A DNA stretch of 64,000 bases from Mycobacterium sp. (GCA_016197405.1 JACPVR010000035.1:83441-147440); one strand, 5' to 3'. Positions 1-8,990 are shown, counted from the first letter of the stretch. Notes: generated by a model from the letters alone, not told the origin. Numbers and translations: made by a program.

Positions 1-51
1 TGACTATGACACATTCAAGCACAATCGAAGGCCGAGCCATGAGGGGGATCC

Positions 52-942
52 GTGACCGACACGACCAAGAGCATGCGGCCCGCCTGGGTCGACGACGACC
101 TGTTCCCGTTCGAGAGCCGCTTTATCGAGATCGACGGGCACACGGTGCATTACGTCGACGAAGGTTCGGGTCCGACATTGCTCATGCTGCATGGCAATCC
201 GACGTGGTCATTCCTGTGGCGCGACGCGATCCGCGGGCTGCGAGAAGACTTCCGGTGTATCGCCTTGGACTACCCCGGTTTCGGGCTCTCCACCGCGGGG
301 GCCGGATACCGCTACCTGCCCGACGAACACACCGCGGTGGTCACCGGATTTGTCGACGCCCTGGGGCTGAAGGATGTCACTCTCGTCGGCCAGGATTGGG
401 GTGGCCTCATCGGCCTCGCCACCGCCCAGCGCCGGCCGGGAGTCTTCGACCGGCTGGTACTCGTCAACACCTGGGCATGGCCGGTCAACGGTGATCTGCA
501 CTTCGAGGCCTTCGGGCGCATCGTCGGCGGACTCCCGATGCGCTTCCTGGTGCGCCAATTCAACCTTCTCGTCAACGCCTTCATCCCCACCGGCCACCGA
601 CGGCGCAAGGTCACCGACGCCGAAATGAACCACTATCGGCAGGCTCTCGACACTTCCGAGCGACGACAAGCCTGCGCCGTGCTTCCCGGGCAGGTCCTCG
701 CCGGCCGGGCGTTCTTCACCGAGGTGGAGGCGGGCCTGGCCGATCTCGCTCACTTGCCGACCCTGATCGTGTGGGGTGATGCAGACATCGCCTTTCGCGC
801 GAAGGAGCGCGAACGCTTGGAAGCGACCTTCGCCAACCACAAGACCGTCATCGTCGAAGGCGCCGGTACATACGTGGAGTCCGATGCGCCCGAGGAGTTT
901 GTCGCCGCCATTCGAGATTGGACGGAGACACAGCGCGCATAA
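52..942 (+). CDS. Haloalkane dehalogenase-like alpha/beta hydrolase lacking the catalytic His
   Basis: Alpha/beta-hydrolase of 296 aa, the normal length for haloalkane dehalogenases, cytoplasmic enzymes that hydrolyse carbon-halogen bonds with an Asp-His-acid triad. Seen: HGNPTWSFLW at residues 47-56 with the halide-binding Asn49; the nucleophile elbow GQDWGG with Asp115 and the second halide residue Trp116; a WGDAD strand end with Asp243/Asp245. The block that should carry the catalytic His reads GAGTYVESDAP, placing Thr273 where His is expected, so hydrolysis of the covalent intermediate should be impaired. The GTG start follows a GAGGGGG ribosome site by 4 nt. Family is clear; dehalogenase activity is doubtful. 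Confidence 0.85.
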   Translation: MTDTTKSMRPAWVDDDLFPFESRFIEIDGHTVHYVDEGSGPTLLMLHGNPTWSFLWRDAIRGLREDFRCIALDYPGFGLSTAGAGYRYLPDEHTAVVTGFVDALGLKDVTLVGQDWGGLIGLATAQRRPGVFDRLVLVNTWAWPVNGDLHFEAFGRIVGGLPMRFLVRQFNLLVNAFIPTGHRRRKVTDAEMNHYRQALDTSERRQACAVLPGQVLAGRAFFTEVEAGLADLAHLPTLIVWGDADIAFRAKERERLEATFANHKTVIVEGAGTYVESDAPEEFVAAIRDWTETQRA

Positions 943-1203
943 GCCGCTGAAGCAATCCGCGCGCACGTCGACAAAGGGGCCCAGAACGAGCGACAGATCC
1001 CGAGCTGATCTGCGGCGGGATGTGCTTCGGACGATCGGTAGTCCTGCCATTGGCAAGACGACCGGCCTCGACTACGACTCGCGGGCCGACAACCCGTGAA
1101 GACCGTGCCGCCGTGGGCCTCACGAACCACTCCAGCTTCGGAGGGCTGACGTGTTGCTCGCTGTGAGTGAACGGCGACGACTTTTCGGCTGGGTGATACC
1201 AGA

Positions 1204-1956
1204 ATGCGGAGCGTGGCAGAACCTAGATATGCGCTTGTGACCGGCGGTTCGCGAGGAATCGGCGCGGCGATAGTGAAACGGCTGGCCGCCGAGGGGTTTT
1301 GCGTGACGTTCAGTTATGTCAGCGACGAGAAAGCCGCCATTCAGGTGGAAACGGATGTGCGTGCAGCGGGAGGAATCGCCTATCGGATTCGGGCTGATCT
1401 GACCGACCTAGATTCTGTCGAGCAGCTGGCAGACACCATTCCCAACCCGGCGTTGCCGCACCTCGATGTCGTGGTGAACAACGCGGCGATCCCGACGCCG
1501 GTCGCCATGATCGAAGACACGGCCTTGGAGACCTGGAGTGACAACCTCATGGTCGCGGCGACCGCACCATTCTTGATCATCAAGCGCGCGATCCCACATC
1601 TACGGCCCGGGGCGGCGATCATCAACATCTCGACGATCAACGTCGGCACTCAACCGGTTGCGGGTGTCGCGGCCTACGCGGCAGGCAAAGGAGCCCTTGA
1701 GCAGCTATCTGCGATAGCCGCGGTGGAGCTAGGTCCGCGAGATATCACGGTCAATACGGTCCGGCCAGGGGCCACCGATACCGATATGCAACGTGCGGCC
1801 AATCCGGACCCCGCTGTTCGAGCCCAGATCGCTGAGGCCACTCCGATGCGGCGATTGGGGCAGCCGAACGATATTGCCGATGTGGTTGCGTTCCTGGCCG
1901 GACCGCAGGGCCGGTGGGTGACCGGACAGACCATCAGCGTCTCCGGGGGCCTCTGA
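1204..1956 (+). CDS. SDR family oxidoreductase (FabG-like)
   Basis: Classical short-chain dehydrogenase/reductase of 250 aa. Seen: the nucleotide-binding glycine motif VTGGSRGIGAAI near the N-terminus, NNAA in the middle, an INIST strand with the catalytic Ser, then YAAGK with the Tyr-x3-Lys pair, and a C-terminal GQTISVSGG typical of FabG-type enzymes. It should reduce or oxidise a carbonyl/alcohol using NAD(P)H; the substrate cannot be read. It stands alone between the hydrolase and the thiC riboswitch. An alternative GTG start nine bases downstream (1213) has a purine-rich GCGGAG just before it and is equally plausible. Confidence 0.85.
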   Translation: MRSVAEPRYALVTGGSRGIGAAIVKRLAAEGFCVTFSYVSDEKAAIQVETDVRAAGGIAYRIRADLTDLDSVEQLADTIPNPALPHLDVVVNNAAIPTPVAMIEDTALETWSDNLMVAATAPFLIIKRAIPHLRPGAAIINISTINVGTQPVAGVAAYAAGKGALEQLSAIAAVELGPRDITVNTVRPGATDTDMQRAANPDPAVRAQIAEATPMRRLGQPNDIADVVAFLAGPQGRWVTGQTISVSGGL

Positions 1957-2030
1957 CGTGGGCTGAGCTGGATTGCCATCGCCGTGCTGTGCGGGTGAGC
2001 GCAACTGGCTGCTACGGTGAAGCCGTCCAA

Positions 2031-2120
2031 ACACGGGAGCGCACACCAGTGGGCTGAGAGGACGGCTAGCGGGCCGTCGACCGGATGAACCTGACCGGAT
2101 AATGCCGGCGTAGGGAGTGT
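2031..2120 (+). promoter_or_regulatory. TPP riboswitch (THI element)
   Basis: The conserved thiamin-pyrophosphate aptamer is recognisable directly upstream of thiC: ACGGGAGC at the 5' side of P1, CTGAGAG at 2054-2060, GATGAACCTGA near 2083, then CCGGCGTAGGGAGT closing the helix. It ends 3 nt before the thiC ATG, so the ribosome site lies in or beside the 3' strand of the aptamer. TPP binding is therefore expected to block translation initiation, the usual mode in actinobacteria. Confidence 0.95.
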
Positions 2121-2123
2121 GAG

Positions 2124-3695
2124 ATGACCGCTGTTCCTGATTCCGATTTCGTGACCACGGGCCCAATCACGGGTAGTTCCAAGGTGTACCGAGAACTTCC
2201 CGGTGGTGGACGAGTGCCGTTCCGGCGGGTATTGCAGACCAACGGTGAGCATCTGGACCTTTACGACACGTCGGGTCCGTACACCGATGTCGATACCGCA
2301 ATCGATCTGGCCGCGGGCTTGCCCGCGCGGCCGGGTGTGGTCCGAGATCGGGGCACCCAGCTGCAGCGGGCACGCGCGGGTGAGGTCACCGCGGAGATGG
2401 CGTTCATCGCCGAACGTGAAGGTGTGCCAGCAGTATTGGTGCGTGACGAGGTCGCCCGTGGGCGCGCCGTCATCCCGGCGAACCACAACCACCCCGAGGC
2501 CGAGCCGATGATCATCGGAAAGGCGTTCGCGGTAAAGATCAATGCCAACATCGGCAACTCGGCGGTGACCTCGTCGATCGCCGAGGAAGTCGACAAAATG
2601 GTGTGGGCCACCCGATGGGGCGCCGACACCATCATGGACCTGTCCACAGGCCGCAATATTCATGAGACCCGTGAATGGATCCTGCGTAACTCACCGGTCC
2701 CGGTAGGCACCGTGCCGATGTATCAGGCGTTGGAGAAGGTCGGCGGGGAGCCACAGAAGCTCAACTGGGATGTCTACCGCGACACCGTCATCGAACAGTG
2801 TGAACAAGGCGTGGACTACATGACCGTGCACGCGGGTGTTCTGCTGCGACACATCCCGCTCACCATCGACCGTGTCACCGGCATCGTGTCACGGGGCGGC
2901 TCCATCATGGCCGCTTGGTGCCTGGCACACCACGAGGAGTCGTTTCTCTACACGCACTTCGAGGAACTGTGCGACATCCTCGCCCGCTACGACGTCACGT
3001 TCTCCCTGGGCGACGGCCTGCGGCCGGGGTCGATTGCTGATGCCAACGATGCCGCCCAGTTCGCCGAGCTGCGCACCCTCGGAGAACTCACCACCATCGC
3101 CAAAGCCCATGGCGTGCAGGTGATGATCGAAGGGCCCGGCCACGTGCCCATGCACAAGATCGTCGAGAACGTCCGCCTCGAGGAAGAACTCTGCGAGGAG
3201 GCACCGTTCTACACCCTGGGTCCGCTGGCCACCGACATCGCCCCGGCCTACGACCACATCACCTCGGCCATCGGCGCCGCGATCATCGCCCAGGCCGGAA
3301 CCGCGATGCTCTGCTACGTCACGCCCAAAGAGCACCTCGGACTACCGGACCGGGCTGATGTCAAGACCGGTGTGATCGCCTACAAGATCGCTGCGCATGC
3401 AGCCGACCTCGCCAAAGGCCACCCACTGGCCCGGCGCCGCGATGACGCGTTGTCCAAGGCGCGCTTCGAATTCCGTTGGCATGACCAGTTCGCGTTGTCG
3501 CTGGACCCCGACACCGCTCGCGAGTATCACGATGAGACGCTGCCCGCCGAACCGGCGAAGACGGCACACTTCTGTTCGATGTGTGGGCCGAAGTTCTGCT
3601 CCATGCGCATCACCCAAGACATCCGCGAGGCCATGGCGGAGAAGTCGGCCGAGTTCTCCGAGCACGGCAACCGCGTCTATCTGCCGCTGGCTTAG
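2124..3695 (+). CDS. thiC: Phosphomethylpyrimidine synthase ThiC
   Basis: Radical-SAM enzyme that rearranges aminoimidazole ribotide into hydroxymethylpyrimidine phosphate, the pyrimidine half of thiamin. The 523-residue length fits the family. Seen: the C-terminal cluster motif with Cys484, Cys487 and Cys492 (CSMCGPKFC), which binds the [4Fe-4S] cluster and is characteristic of ThiC, plus conserved blocks such as NANIGNSAV, MDLSTGRNIH and GDGLRPGSIADAND. Controlled by the TPP riboswitch just upstream. Transcribed convergently with the next gene, whose stop is 11 bp away. No other thi genes lie beside it. Confidence 0.97.
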   Translation: MTAVPDSDFVTTGPITGSSKVYRELPGGGRVPFRRVLQTNGEHLDLYDTSGPYTDVDTAIDLAAGLPARPGVVRDRGTQLQRARAGEVTAEMAFIAEREGVPAVLVRDEVARGRAVIPANHNHPEAEPMIIGKAFAVKINANIGNSAVTSSIAEEVDKMVWATRWGADTIMDLSTGRNIHETREWILRNSPVPVGTVPMYQALEKVGGEPQKLNWDVYRDTVIEQCEQGVDYMTVHAGVLLRHIPLTIDRVTGIVSRGGSIMAAWCLAHHEESFLYTHFEELCDILARYDVTFSLGDGLRPGSIADANDAAQFAELRTLGELTTIAKAHGVQVMIEGPGHVPMHKIVENVRLEEELCEEAPFYTLGPLATDIAPAYDHITSAIGAAIIAQAGTAMLCYVTPKEHLGLPDRADVKTGVIAYKIAAHAADLAKGHPLARRRDDALSKARFEFRWHDQFALSLDPDTAREYHDETLPAEPAKTAHFCSMCGPKFCSMRITQDIREAMAEKSAEFSEHGNRVYLPLA

Positions 3696-3706
3696 GAGCG
3701 GAAGCC

Positions 3707-4330
3707 TCATTCGAGCCGTTCGCGGAGGCGTTGAAGTCCGGGTCCGTCCAGTTCTGATATCGCGTCACGGCGTCCCGCTGCTGTGACGAGGAGCGACACC
3801 GCAGGACCTCGGACTTGTAGTCCTTGTCCAACAACGACGTCGGCGTCGGTGGCACACAACTCGAGACCACTGAGCCGGGTCCTTCCCCCGATGCGGCGCT
3901 CTCGGGCCAGATAACGCAGAGCTTCGGCGACATGCGTGGTGGAGTAGGCGTGGGTGATCTGCAGTGGGCGGCGGATGTCTTCGGCGTGAACGACGATCTC
4001 GATGAGCCGCGTGATGGTCGGCTGTGGTGGTGACGCGGTGCGATAGGTCGCAGTACGCAACGCGTCCAACAACTCTGCGGGTGATTGGGTACGACCGGCG
4101 CGGATCTGCTTGTCGACGATGCGAGCCGGACTGAACCCCGTCAGGATCAGCTCCTTGACGAATCTCGCCCCGGACAGCGTCGCGGTGTCCGCAATGTGCG
4201 CCAGTACGTCGCGAACATCCCACCCCGCGCACAGCGATGGTGTCGACCAGGCTGCTGCCGGCACGTCTGCGAGGTCGTCGGCCAGCGCGGCGCGCTCGGT
4301 GTGCACCACGGCCCACACATCAGATCGCAC
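3707..4330 (-). CDS. Maleylpyruvate isomerase / DinB-like family protein
   Basis: Protein of 207 aa in the actinobacterial mycothiol-dependent maleylpyruvate isomerase / DinB_2 superfamily. Seen: the N-terminal four-helix-bundle start ERAALADDLADV followed by CAGWDVRDVLAHI, the Trp-x-Val-x-Asp-x3-His pattern that supplies the first metal-binding His, and a later EIVVHAEDIRRPL with another His. The open frame runs further upstream but that part overlaps the divergent methyltransferase, so the GTG at 4330, directly before the conserved VRSDVWAVVHTE block, is preferred. The substrate is unknown; many relatives are mycothiol-linked detoxification enzymes. Confidence 0.7.
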   Translation of the reverse strand: MRSDVWAVVHTERAALADDLADVPAAAWSTPSLCAGWDVRDVLAHIADTATLSGARFVKELILTGFSPARIVDKQIRAGRTQSPAELLDALRTATYRTASPPQPTITRLIEIVVHAEDIRRPLQITHAYSTTHVAEALRYLARERRIGGRTRLSGLELCATDADVVVGQGLQVRGPAVSLLVTAAGRRDAISELDGPGLQRLRERLE

Positions 4331-4394
4331 GAGTACAGTGTCGTCGGCATCGCACTGGCACGGCAAGCTGAACCCAGCCGAGACTTCCGGGACA

Positions 4395-5117
4395 ATGGAA
4401 CGCGTGCCCGATGCCGTTGGACGACAGCCGCAGTACGACATTTTCGCCGATGAGTTCCTCGAGCACGCGCGAGACGGCTTGTTCAACGCGCACTATGACC
4501 GTCCCGCGTGCCTTTCGCTGCTCGGGGACGTCGAGGGACTCGTGGTCCTGGATGCCGCCTGCGGCCCGGGGTTGTATGCCGAGGAACTGCACAGACGCGG
4601 TGCTACGGTCATCGGTTTCGATCAGAGCTCGCGGATGGTGGAACTGTGCGATCAGCGTGTTCCCGCCGGAGAGTTCCGCACCCACGACCTCGCCCTGCCG
4701 CTGGACTGGCTCGACGACGGTTCCGTTGACCGAGTGCTGTTCGCGCTGGCTGTCGAGTACGTCGATGATCGGATTGCGGCGTTGCGTGAACTGCGCCGGG
4801 TGCTGCGACCTGACGGGGCTCTGGTGATGTCGCGCCAACATCCGACCGGGGACTGGCTTCGCCATGGTGGCAACTACTTCCAAGCGCGGGTCCTCGAGGA
4901 GACATGGAGCCGGGGCTGGCAGGTGCGCTACTGGCTGTCGCCACTGGAGCAGACCTGTGAGGAGCTACGCGCCGCAGGTTTCCTGATCGAGCGGCTGCTC
5001 GAGCCGCGGCCGACTACGAAGGCCGCGGAGATCGACGCTGACCGGTACGCGCAACTCTGCAGCGAGCCGGTGGGTTTCATGGCGATCAAGGCGATACCGG
5101 ATCCACGGTTGTCTTAG
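4395..5117 (+). CDS. Class I SAM-dependent methyltransferase
   Basis: A 240-aa Rossmann-fold methyltransferase. Seen: motif I VLDAACGPGLYAEELHRRG, the acidic residue of motif II in VIGFDQSSRM, and the post-motif region LRELRRVLRPDGALVMSRQHP with the VLRPDG hairpin typical of UbiE/BioC-like enzymes. The start is taken at ATG 4395; GTG 4404 is an alternative. The longer open frame to 4110 overlaps the opposite-strand gene and has no conserved content. The gene is divergent from the maleylpyruvate-isomerase-like gene with a 64-bp intergenic space. The substrate is not predictable. Confidence 0.8.
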   Translation: MERVPDAVGRQPQYDIFADEFLEHARDGLFNAHYDRPACLSLLGDVEGLVVLDAACGPGLYAEELHRRGATVIGFDQSSRMVELCDQRVPAGEFRTHDLALPLDWLDDGSVDRVLFALAVEYVDDRIAALRELRRVLRPDGALVMSRQHPTGDWLRHGGNYFQARVLEETWSRGWQVRYWLSPLEQTCEELRAAGFLIERLLEPRPTTKAAEIDADRYAQLCSEPVGFMAIKAIPDPRLS

Positions 5118-5340
5118 TTGCCTGCCCGTCGTCCGCTGAAGTCGGACTAACTCGGCCGATGCCGATCAGATGGTTTGTTATATCTCGGATTCCGGGCAGG
5201 TGGCCGACCTTGCGGACGAGTGTGAGCGCGGCTTGATGGACACTCTCCTCAACATGCGAGAATGCCGCCAGCTCTTCCCCGGTGTGGAAGTGACCGCCGG
5301 GGAAGCGGGCGGAACGCTGTGGCTCCCCGCATTCCAATAG

Positions 5341-5757
5341 TCAGTCCTCCGTGGCGGCAGTGATGGCGCGGTATTCATCGTCGGTGACTTGGTGACCCCA
5401 GTATGCGTCGCACCGGTCGTCGTCGGCTTCCTGAATCGCTGTGTGGGTCATGAAGGTGGTCGGTGCGGCACCGTGCCAGTGCCATTCGCCAGGCCGGGTG
5501 ACGATGCTATCGCCCGCTCGGATACGTTGCACGGGTTCACCTTTGACCTGTACGCGACCTTCGCCTTCTGTGACGTGCAGAATCTGACCGAAGGGATGCT
5601 GATGCCAGGCTGAGCGTGCCCCGGGGGTGAAGTGGACGCTGAAGGCGCGCAATCGGGAGGGCTCCTCGGCGACGGCTAATTCGTCGACGAACACCATTTC
5701 GGTGAAGTGGTCTGCGGGGGCTTGGCGGCTCTCCGGGCGGCTGCGGATGACTATCAC
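5341..5757 (-). CDS. Cupin-domain protein
   Basis: Small single-domain cupin (138 aa). Seen: motif 1 WHQHPFGQILHVTEGEGRV with the metal-binding His-x-His and distal Glu, and motif 2 RPGEWHWHGA with the final His. Such proteins are metal-dependent oxygenases, isomerases or lyases; close in architecture are the small cupins described as hydroxynitrile-lyase-like or carboxymuconolactone-decarboxylase-associated, but no reaction can be assigned. Transcribed from a MerR-type promoter 40 bp upstream, downstream of the MerR gene on the same strand, so it is almost certainly that regulator's target. Confidence 0.8.
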   Translation of the reverse strand: MIVIRSRPESRQAPADHFTEMVFVDELAVAEEPSRLRAFSVHFTPGARSAWHQHPFGQILHVTEGEGRVQVKGEPVQRIRAGDSIVTRPGEWHWHGAAPTTFMTHTAIQEADDDRCDAYWGHQVTDDEYRAITAATED

Positions 5758-5796
5758 GGGGACTCCACTCTGTCGGGGGCTATCTCGGATGAGCCC

Positions 5797-5827
5797 ACGC
5801 TAGGAGCTGGAGTTCACTCCAGGTCAA
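5797..5827 (-). promoter_or_regulatory. MerR-type promoter with operator dyad
   Basis: On the minus strand a -35 TTGACC (5822-5827) and a -10 TAGCGT (5797-5802) are separated by exactly 19 bp, the over-long spacing that needs MerR-family untwisting. The spacer carries a dyad, CTGGAGT-GA-ACTCCAG (5807-5822), matching the TGGAGTNNACTCCA type of site used by MerR regulators. It overlaps the 3' end of the merR-like gene and drives the cupin gene. Confidence 0.85.
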
Positions 5828-6221
5828 CTTCGGGTTGGCCAGGGGGCCGTCCGGTCTGCGCCAGATCTCGGTACTTGGCGATCTTGACGTCGATCAGAGC
5901 AGCACAGTCAGACAGTCGTACCTGCTGTTGAGTGATGTTGTGTTGGTGGCGATGCAGAACCGCTAGCACCCCGTCGACTCCGGCCGCGCCCGCGCGGCGG
6001 TACCGGACGTACTCCTGTAGGTCGGCGATTGGCATACCGGTTTCACGCATCGTGCGTAAGAACACCAGCCAACGCACGTCATCGCTGGTGAATACGCGTC
6101 GGCCGACGCTGTCGCGTCGCCCACCTTCGATCAGGCCCAAGGACTCGTAGTACCGGATGGCGTCGACGCTGATTCCGGACTGCCGCGCTGCCGCGCCGAT
6201 GTGGACATCCATGCGATTCAC
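5814..6221 (-). CDS. MerR family transcriptional regulator
   Basis: A 135-aa regulator. Seen: the winged HTH start HIGAAARQSGISVDAIRYYE, a LGLI..GRR wing, RVFTSDDVRWLVFLRTMR and then a long dimerisation helix ending in ALIDVKIAKYRDL. The conserved cysteines that mark metal-sensing MerR proteins are not grouped as in MerR/CueR, so a small-molecule or redox signal is more likely. The start can be GTG 6221 or ATG 6212. Its 3' end contains the operator of the following cupin gene; autoregulation would need a separate site upstream. Confidence 0.9.
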   Translation of the reverse strand: MNRMDVHIGAAARQSGISVDAIRYYESLGLIEGGRRDSVGRRVFTSDDVRWLVFLRTMRETGMPIADLQEYVRYRRAGAAGVDGVLAVLHRHQHNITQQQVRLSDCAALIDVKIAKYRDLAQTGRPPGQPEVDLE

Positions 6222-6399
6222 CGTAGAACCAATGCGGCTTGCCGCAGGAGCTGTATTCGAGCGTGACGGTGCCGGCAGAGCGCCGAATGCAGTTCCGCGG
6301 CAGTACCCGGCACGATAACGACAGGTGGCGCGCGTGTATCCGAGCGGACCACACCGAGCATGTGTCGTGCCAGGCGTGAAACTCGTCTAGTTTTCACCT

Positions 6400-7179
6400 G
6401 TGGGACGAGCGCAGGATCGGTGGTCGGACTGGCCGCATGAGCGCGTACTGCAGCAGTCCCAGCTATGGATATCGCCTTGGCGGCCGCCAGATTCTTCGCG
6501 CCTGGTATCAGACGGCTTCGAGTTCTATGTGACCGACGGTGAGGCCACGTTGGTGCGGGGCCCAGCCGGCGGTCACGGCGGCCGCACCTTTCTGCTCGAC
6601 GCCATGAAGGTCGCTGAGCGCAACGCCACGTCAATGCTGATCACTGTGTGCCCGGCCTATTCCGGCGTCACCTCAGCGATCGGCGAACTCCAGGCTCGGA
6701 ATGCGGAGTGTGTCGGTGTCGACGACATCTTGGCGATCGACCTGTCGGCCCCGACCACCGACGTGGATGTCGAACCTGGCATCGAAGTTGTCGAAGTGTC
6801 CACCCGCGCAGAGGTTGCCGAGTTCGAACTCACCACGGCACATGCATGGGGATATCCCGAGCCGACATCCGATGTGATCGAGGATGCGTGCGCGCGGCTC
6901 AGCCCGGGATCGTTTCTGGCATATCGCGGTTGTCGAGCCGCCGGGTCCGCCGGCTTCACACTCGTCGGGCAGGTGGCTCGGCTGTGGGGCGGGGCCGTGG
7001 TTCCGGAACTGCGTGGCTGCGGCGTCTATCGGGCGTTGGTGGCATCCAGGCTGTCCGCCGCGTCCGCGCGCGGGGCGACCCTGGCATTGGTGCACGCGGC
7101 GACCTCGTCCTCGCCGATCCTGCAGCGGATCGGGTTCCAGAAGTTCGGAGAGCGGCGCACGTTTCGGGTGACGCTCTGA
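6400..7179 (+). CDS. GNAT family N-acetyltransferase
   Basis: A 259-aa protein with a C-terminal GNAT domain. Seen: in the last 100 residues a strand AAGSAGFTLVGQVARLWGG, then VVPELRGCGVYRALVASRL, a version of the V-P-x2-R-G-x-G acetyl-CoA pyrophosphate loop, and the terminal ILQRIGFQKFGERRTF, the L-x-x-x-G-F motif. The N-terminal 130 residues are a degenerate first GNAT-like half (RTFLLDAMKVAERN). The acceptor substrate is unknown. It starts at GTG 6400, 178 bp from the divergent merR-like gene. Confidence 0.75.
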   Translation: MGRAQDRWSDWPHERVLQQSQLWISPWRPPDSSRLVSDGFEFYVTDGEATLVRGPAGGHGGRTFLLDAMKVAERNATSMLITVCPAYSGVTSAIGELQARNAECVGVDDILAIDLSAPTTDVDVEPGIEVVEVSTRAEVAEFELTTAHAWGYPEPTSDVIEDACARLSPGSFLAYRGCRAAGSAGFTLVGQVARLWGGAVVPELRGCGVYRALVASRLSAASARGATLALVHAATSSSPILQRIGFQKFGERRTFRVTL

Positions 7180-7199
7180 GACACCAGATTCCCAACCCG

Positions 7200-8990
7200 T
7201 CACGAGATCGCGAGCATCTGACGATAAGTCGCATTGGTCTCGATGAATTCGTCATGAGCCCCCACGGCAAGGGGGCACCCGTGAGCAGTAAGGGCCACCT
7301 GTGTGACGTGCGAGGCGAAGTGAAGTCGGTGACTGATGATGAGTGTCGTCATTTCGGCACAGCGGTCAAGGATGAGATCGCTGAGGTTGCGATCGGCTGT
7401 GGGATCCAACGCGGTGGTGGGCTCGTCGATGACGGCCAGCGACGAATGCGGGATGTGAAGAAGTAGCCGGGCAACCGCAAGGCGTTGCCACTGCCCTCCG
7501 GACAGATCGATGCCACTGTTGAGGCTGGTCGAGAGTTCGGTGTCGAGTCCGTGTGGCGTGCGTTCGATCTCGTCGAGCAGACCCACGTCGCGAAGCGCGT
7601 CGGCGATGGCGGTGTCAGAGACGGCGGCGGTCGCAGGGCTCAGACAACTCCGTACCGACATCGGCAGCCGGGCGGGGTCCTGCATAAGAACCGCTGTGCG
7701 ATGACGAAAATCAAGGATATCGATGCTGCGCAGGTCAACGCCGTCGACGGTAATCGAACCACTGGTGGGGTCGTAGAAGCGGCAGAGCAGCTTGGCCAGC
7801 GTTGTCTTTCCAGTGCCGTTCTCGCCTACCAGCAGCGTGGTGCTTCCCGCGGGCATCACCAGATTGACATCCGAGATCGCAGACGGCCCAGAGGGGCTGT
7901 AGCTGAACGACACCCGGTTGAATGTGATTGCGGGTGCGGGAGGCGTTGCGGCACATGATCGAGCGGTATCCCGGAGCGGGTCGAGGACCACGGCGGGCGC
8001 GGTGTCCTCAAACTTCCAGAGAGCGGTGAGCTGACGTGCCGCGCCAGTAACCTCTCCCGCATTCGCGCACACCACGAAGAGACTTCGACGCAGTTCGGGG
8101 ATCAGCCCGATGAATAGCGCCAGCGTACCCAGCGAAATATTGCCGGCGATGGCTTGCGCTATGACAAACCCGTACGGCACAAGTAGTCCGGTACCACTGA
8201 GGATCGCCAAGAGGAGAACCAATACCGTGCCTCGGTTTCTGACCGTACGCCGGGCCGCCAGGAGAGACCGCATCTGAGACTGCCAGCGAGGTAACAGTTT
8301 CGCGTGCATGAGGTGCGCGCGGATATCACCGCCGTAGCGGGGACTGAGCATGGCTGCGCGTAGTTGTTGAGCGCGGTTGTTGAGGTCGACGTGAGCTGCC
8401 TCGACGTCCCAGGCCTTGCGTTCGTAGCGCAGTTGCATCAGGGTCGCCGGGATTGTGGTCGCCAATACGAGCAGCGGAATCCACCCGCCCAGCGATGCGG
8501 CGATGAACAGGGTGGGTCCGGCCAGCAAGATGCCCGTGGCCAGGTTGGACAGCAGCTGCACGAGGTACTGGCCGTGCGCGGTGGCATCGGTAGCGAGTGT
8601 GAGTAGCTTCTTGATCTCGGGACGGTCAAAGATTCCCAGGTCGTGATGAGAGAGCGTCTTGGTGACAGTGCGGTTCTCGACTTCGAAACCGATCTGGTCG
8701 CGCAGCGTCGAGATCTGAAGCAGCTGAAGTGTTTCAGCCGAATCGGCGATCACATTGACCAGGAAGTATGCCGTGATAGGGACCCAGATTGCGCTGACCC
8801 AAGACAGCGCGCCAGACCGTGCGGTAGCCAACACCGTGATGTTGTCGACCAGATATTTGACGATGAACAGGGTGACCAGCGGTGAAGCCGCGAGCAGGAC
8901 AGATACTGCCCCCAACACCGCCCAATTCTGCCAACGCAGACCAGCCAGCAAGCGGGCCGTCCGTCGAAGCTCCAAACCAGAACCCATCAC
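7200..8990 (-). CDS. ABC transporter, fused permease and ATPase (exporter type)
   Basis: A 596-aa half-transporter with an N-terminal membrane domain (about residues 20-300, hydrophobic segments such as NWAVLGAVSVLLAASPLVTL) and a C-terminal ATPase. Seen: Walker A VGENGTGKTTL, the LSGGQWQRLAVARLLL signature, Walker B LAVIDEPTTALDP and the H-loop in IISHRL. It should export a peptide or small molecule as a homodimer. The GTG at 8990 has GGGGAGG six bases upstream and is preferred over the ATG at 9047. A SAM-methyltransferase gene lies upstream on the same strand 126 bp away, which could make this a modify-and-export pair. Confidence 0.92.
   Translation of the reverse strand: MMGSGLELRRTARLLAGLRWQNWAVLGAVSVLLAASPLVTLFIVKYLVDNITVLATARSGALSWVSAIWVPITAYFLVNVIADSAETLQLLQISTLRDQIGFEVENRTVTKTLSHHDLGIFDRPEIKKLLTLATDATAHGQYLVQLLSNLATGILLAGPTLFIAASLGGWIPLLVLATTIPATLMQLRYERKAWDVEAAHVDLNNRAQQLRAAMLSPRYGGDIRAHLMHAKLLPRWQSQMRSLLAARRTVRNRGTVLVLLLAILSGTGLLVPYGFVIAQAIAGNISLGTLALFIGLIPELRRSLFVVCANAGEVTGAARQLTALWKFEDTAPAVVLDPLRDTARSCAATPPAPAITFNRVSFSYSPSGPSAISDVNLVMPAGSTTLLVGENGTGKTTLAKLLCRFYDPTSGSITVDGVDLRSIDILDFRHRTAVLMQDPARLPMSVRSCLSPATAAVSDTAIADALRDVGLLDEIERTPHGLDTELSTSLNSGIDLSGGQWQRLAVARLLLHIPHSSLAVIDEPTTALDPTADRNLSDLILDRCAEMTTLIISHRLHFASHVTQVALTAHGCPLAVGAHDEFIETNATYRQMLAIS

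Noticed and set aside
5118..5340. Minus-strand frame containing RFPGGHFHTGEELAAFSHVE, faintly like the C-terminal end of a type II thioesterase
   Set aside because: Match is a few residues only, no upstream catalytic Ser part is present and the rest of the frame looks random; a relict is possible but not supportable.
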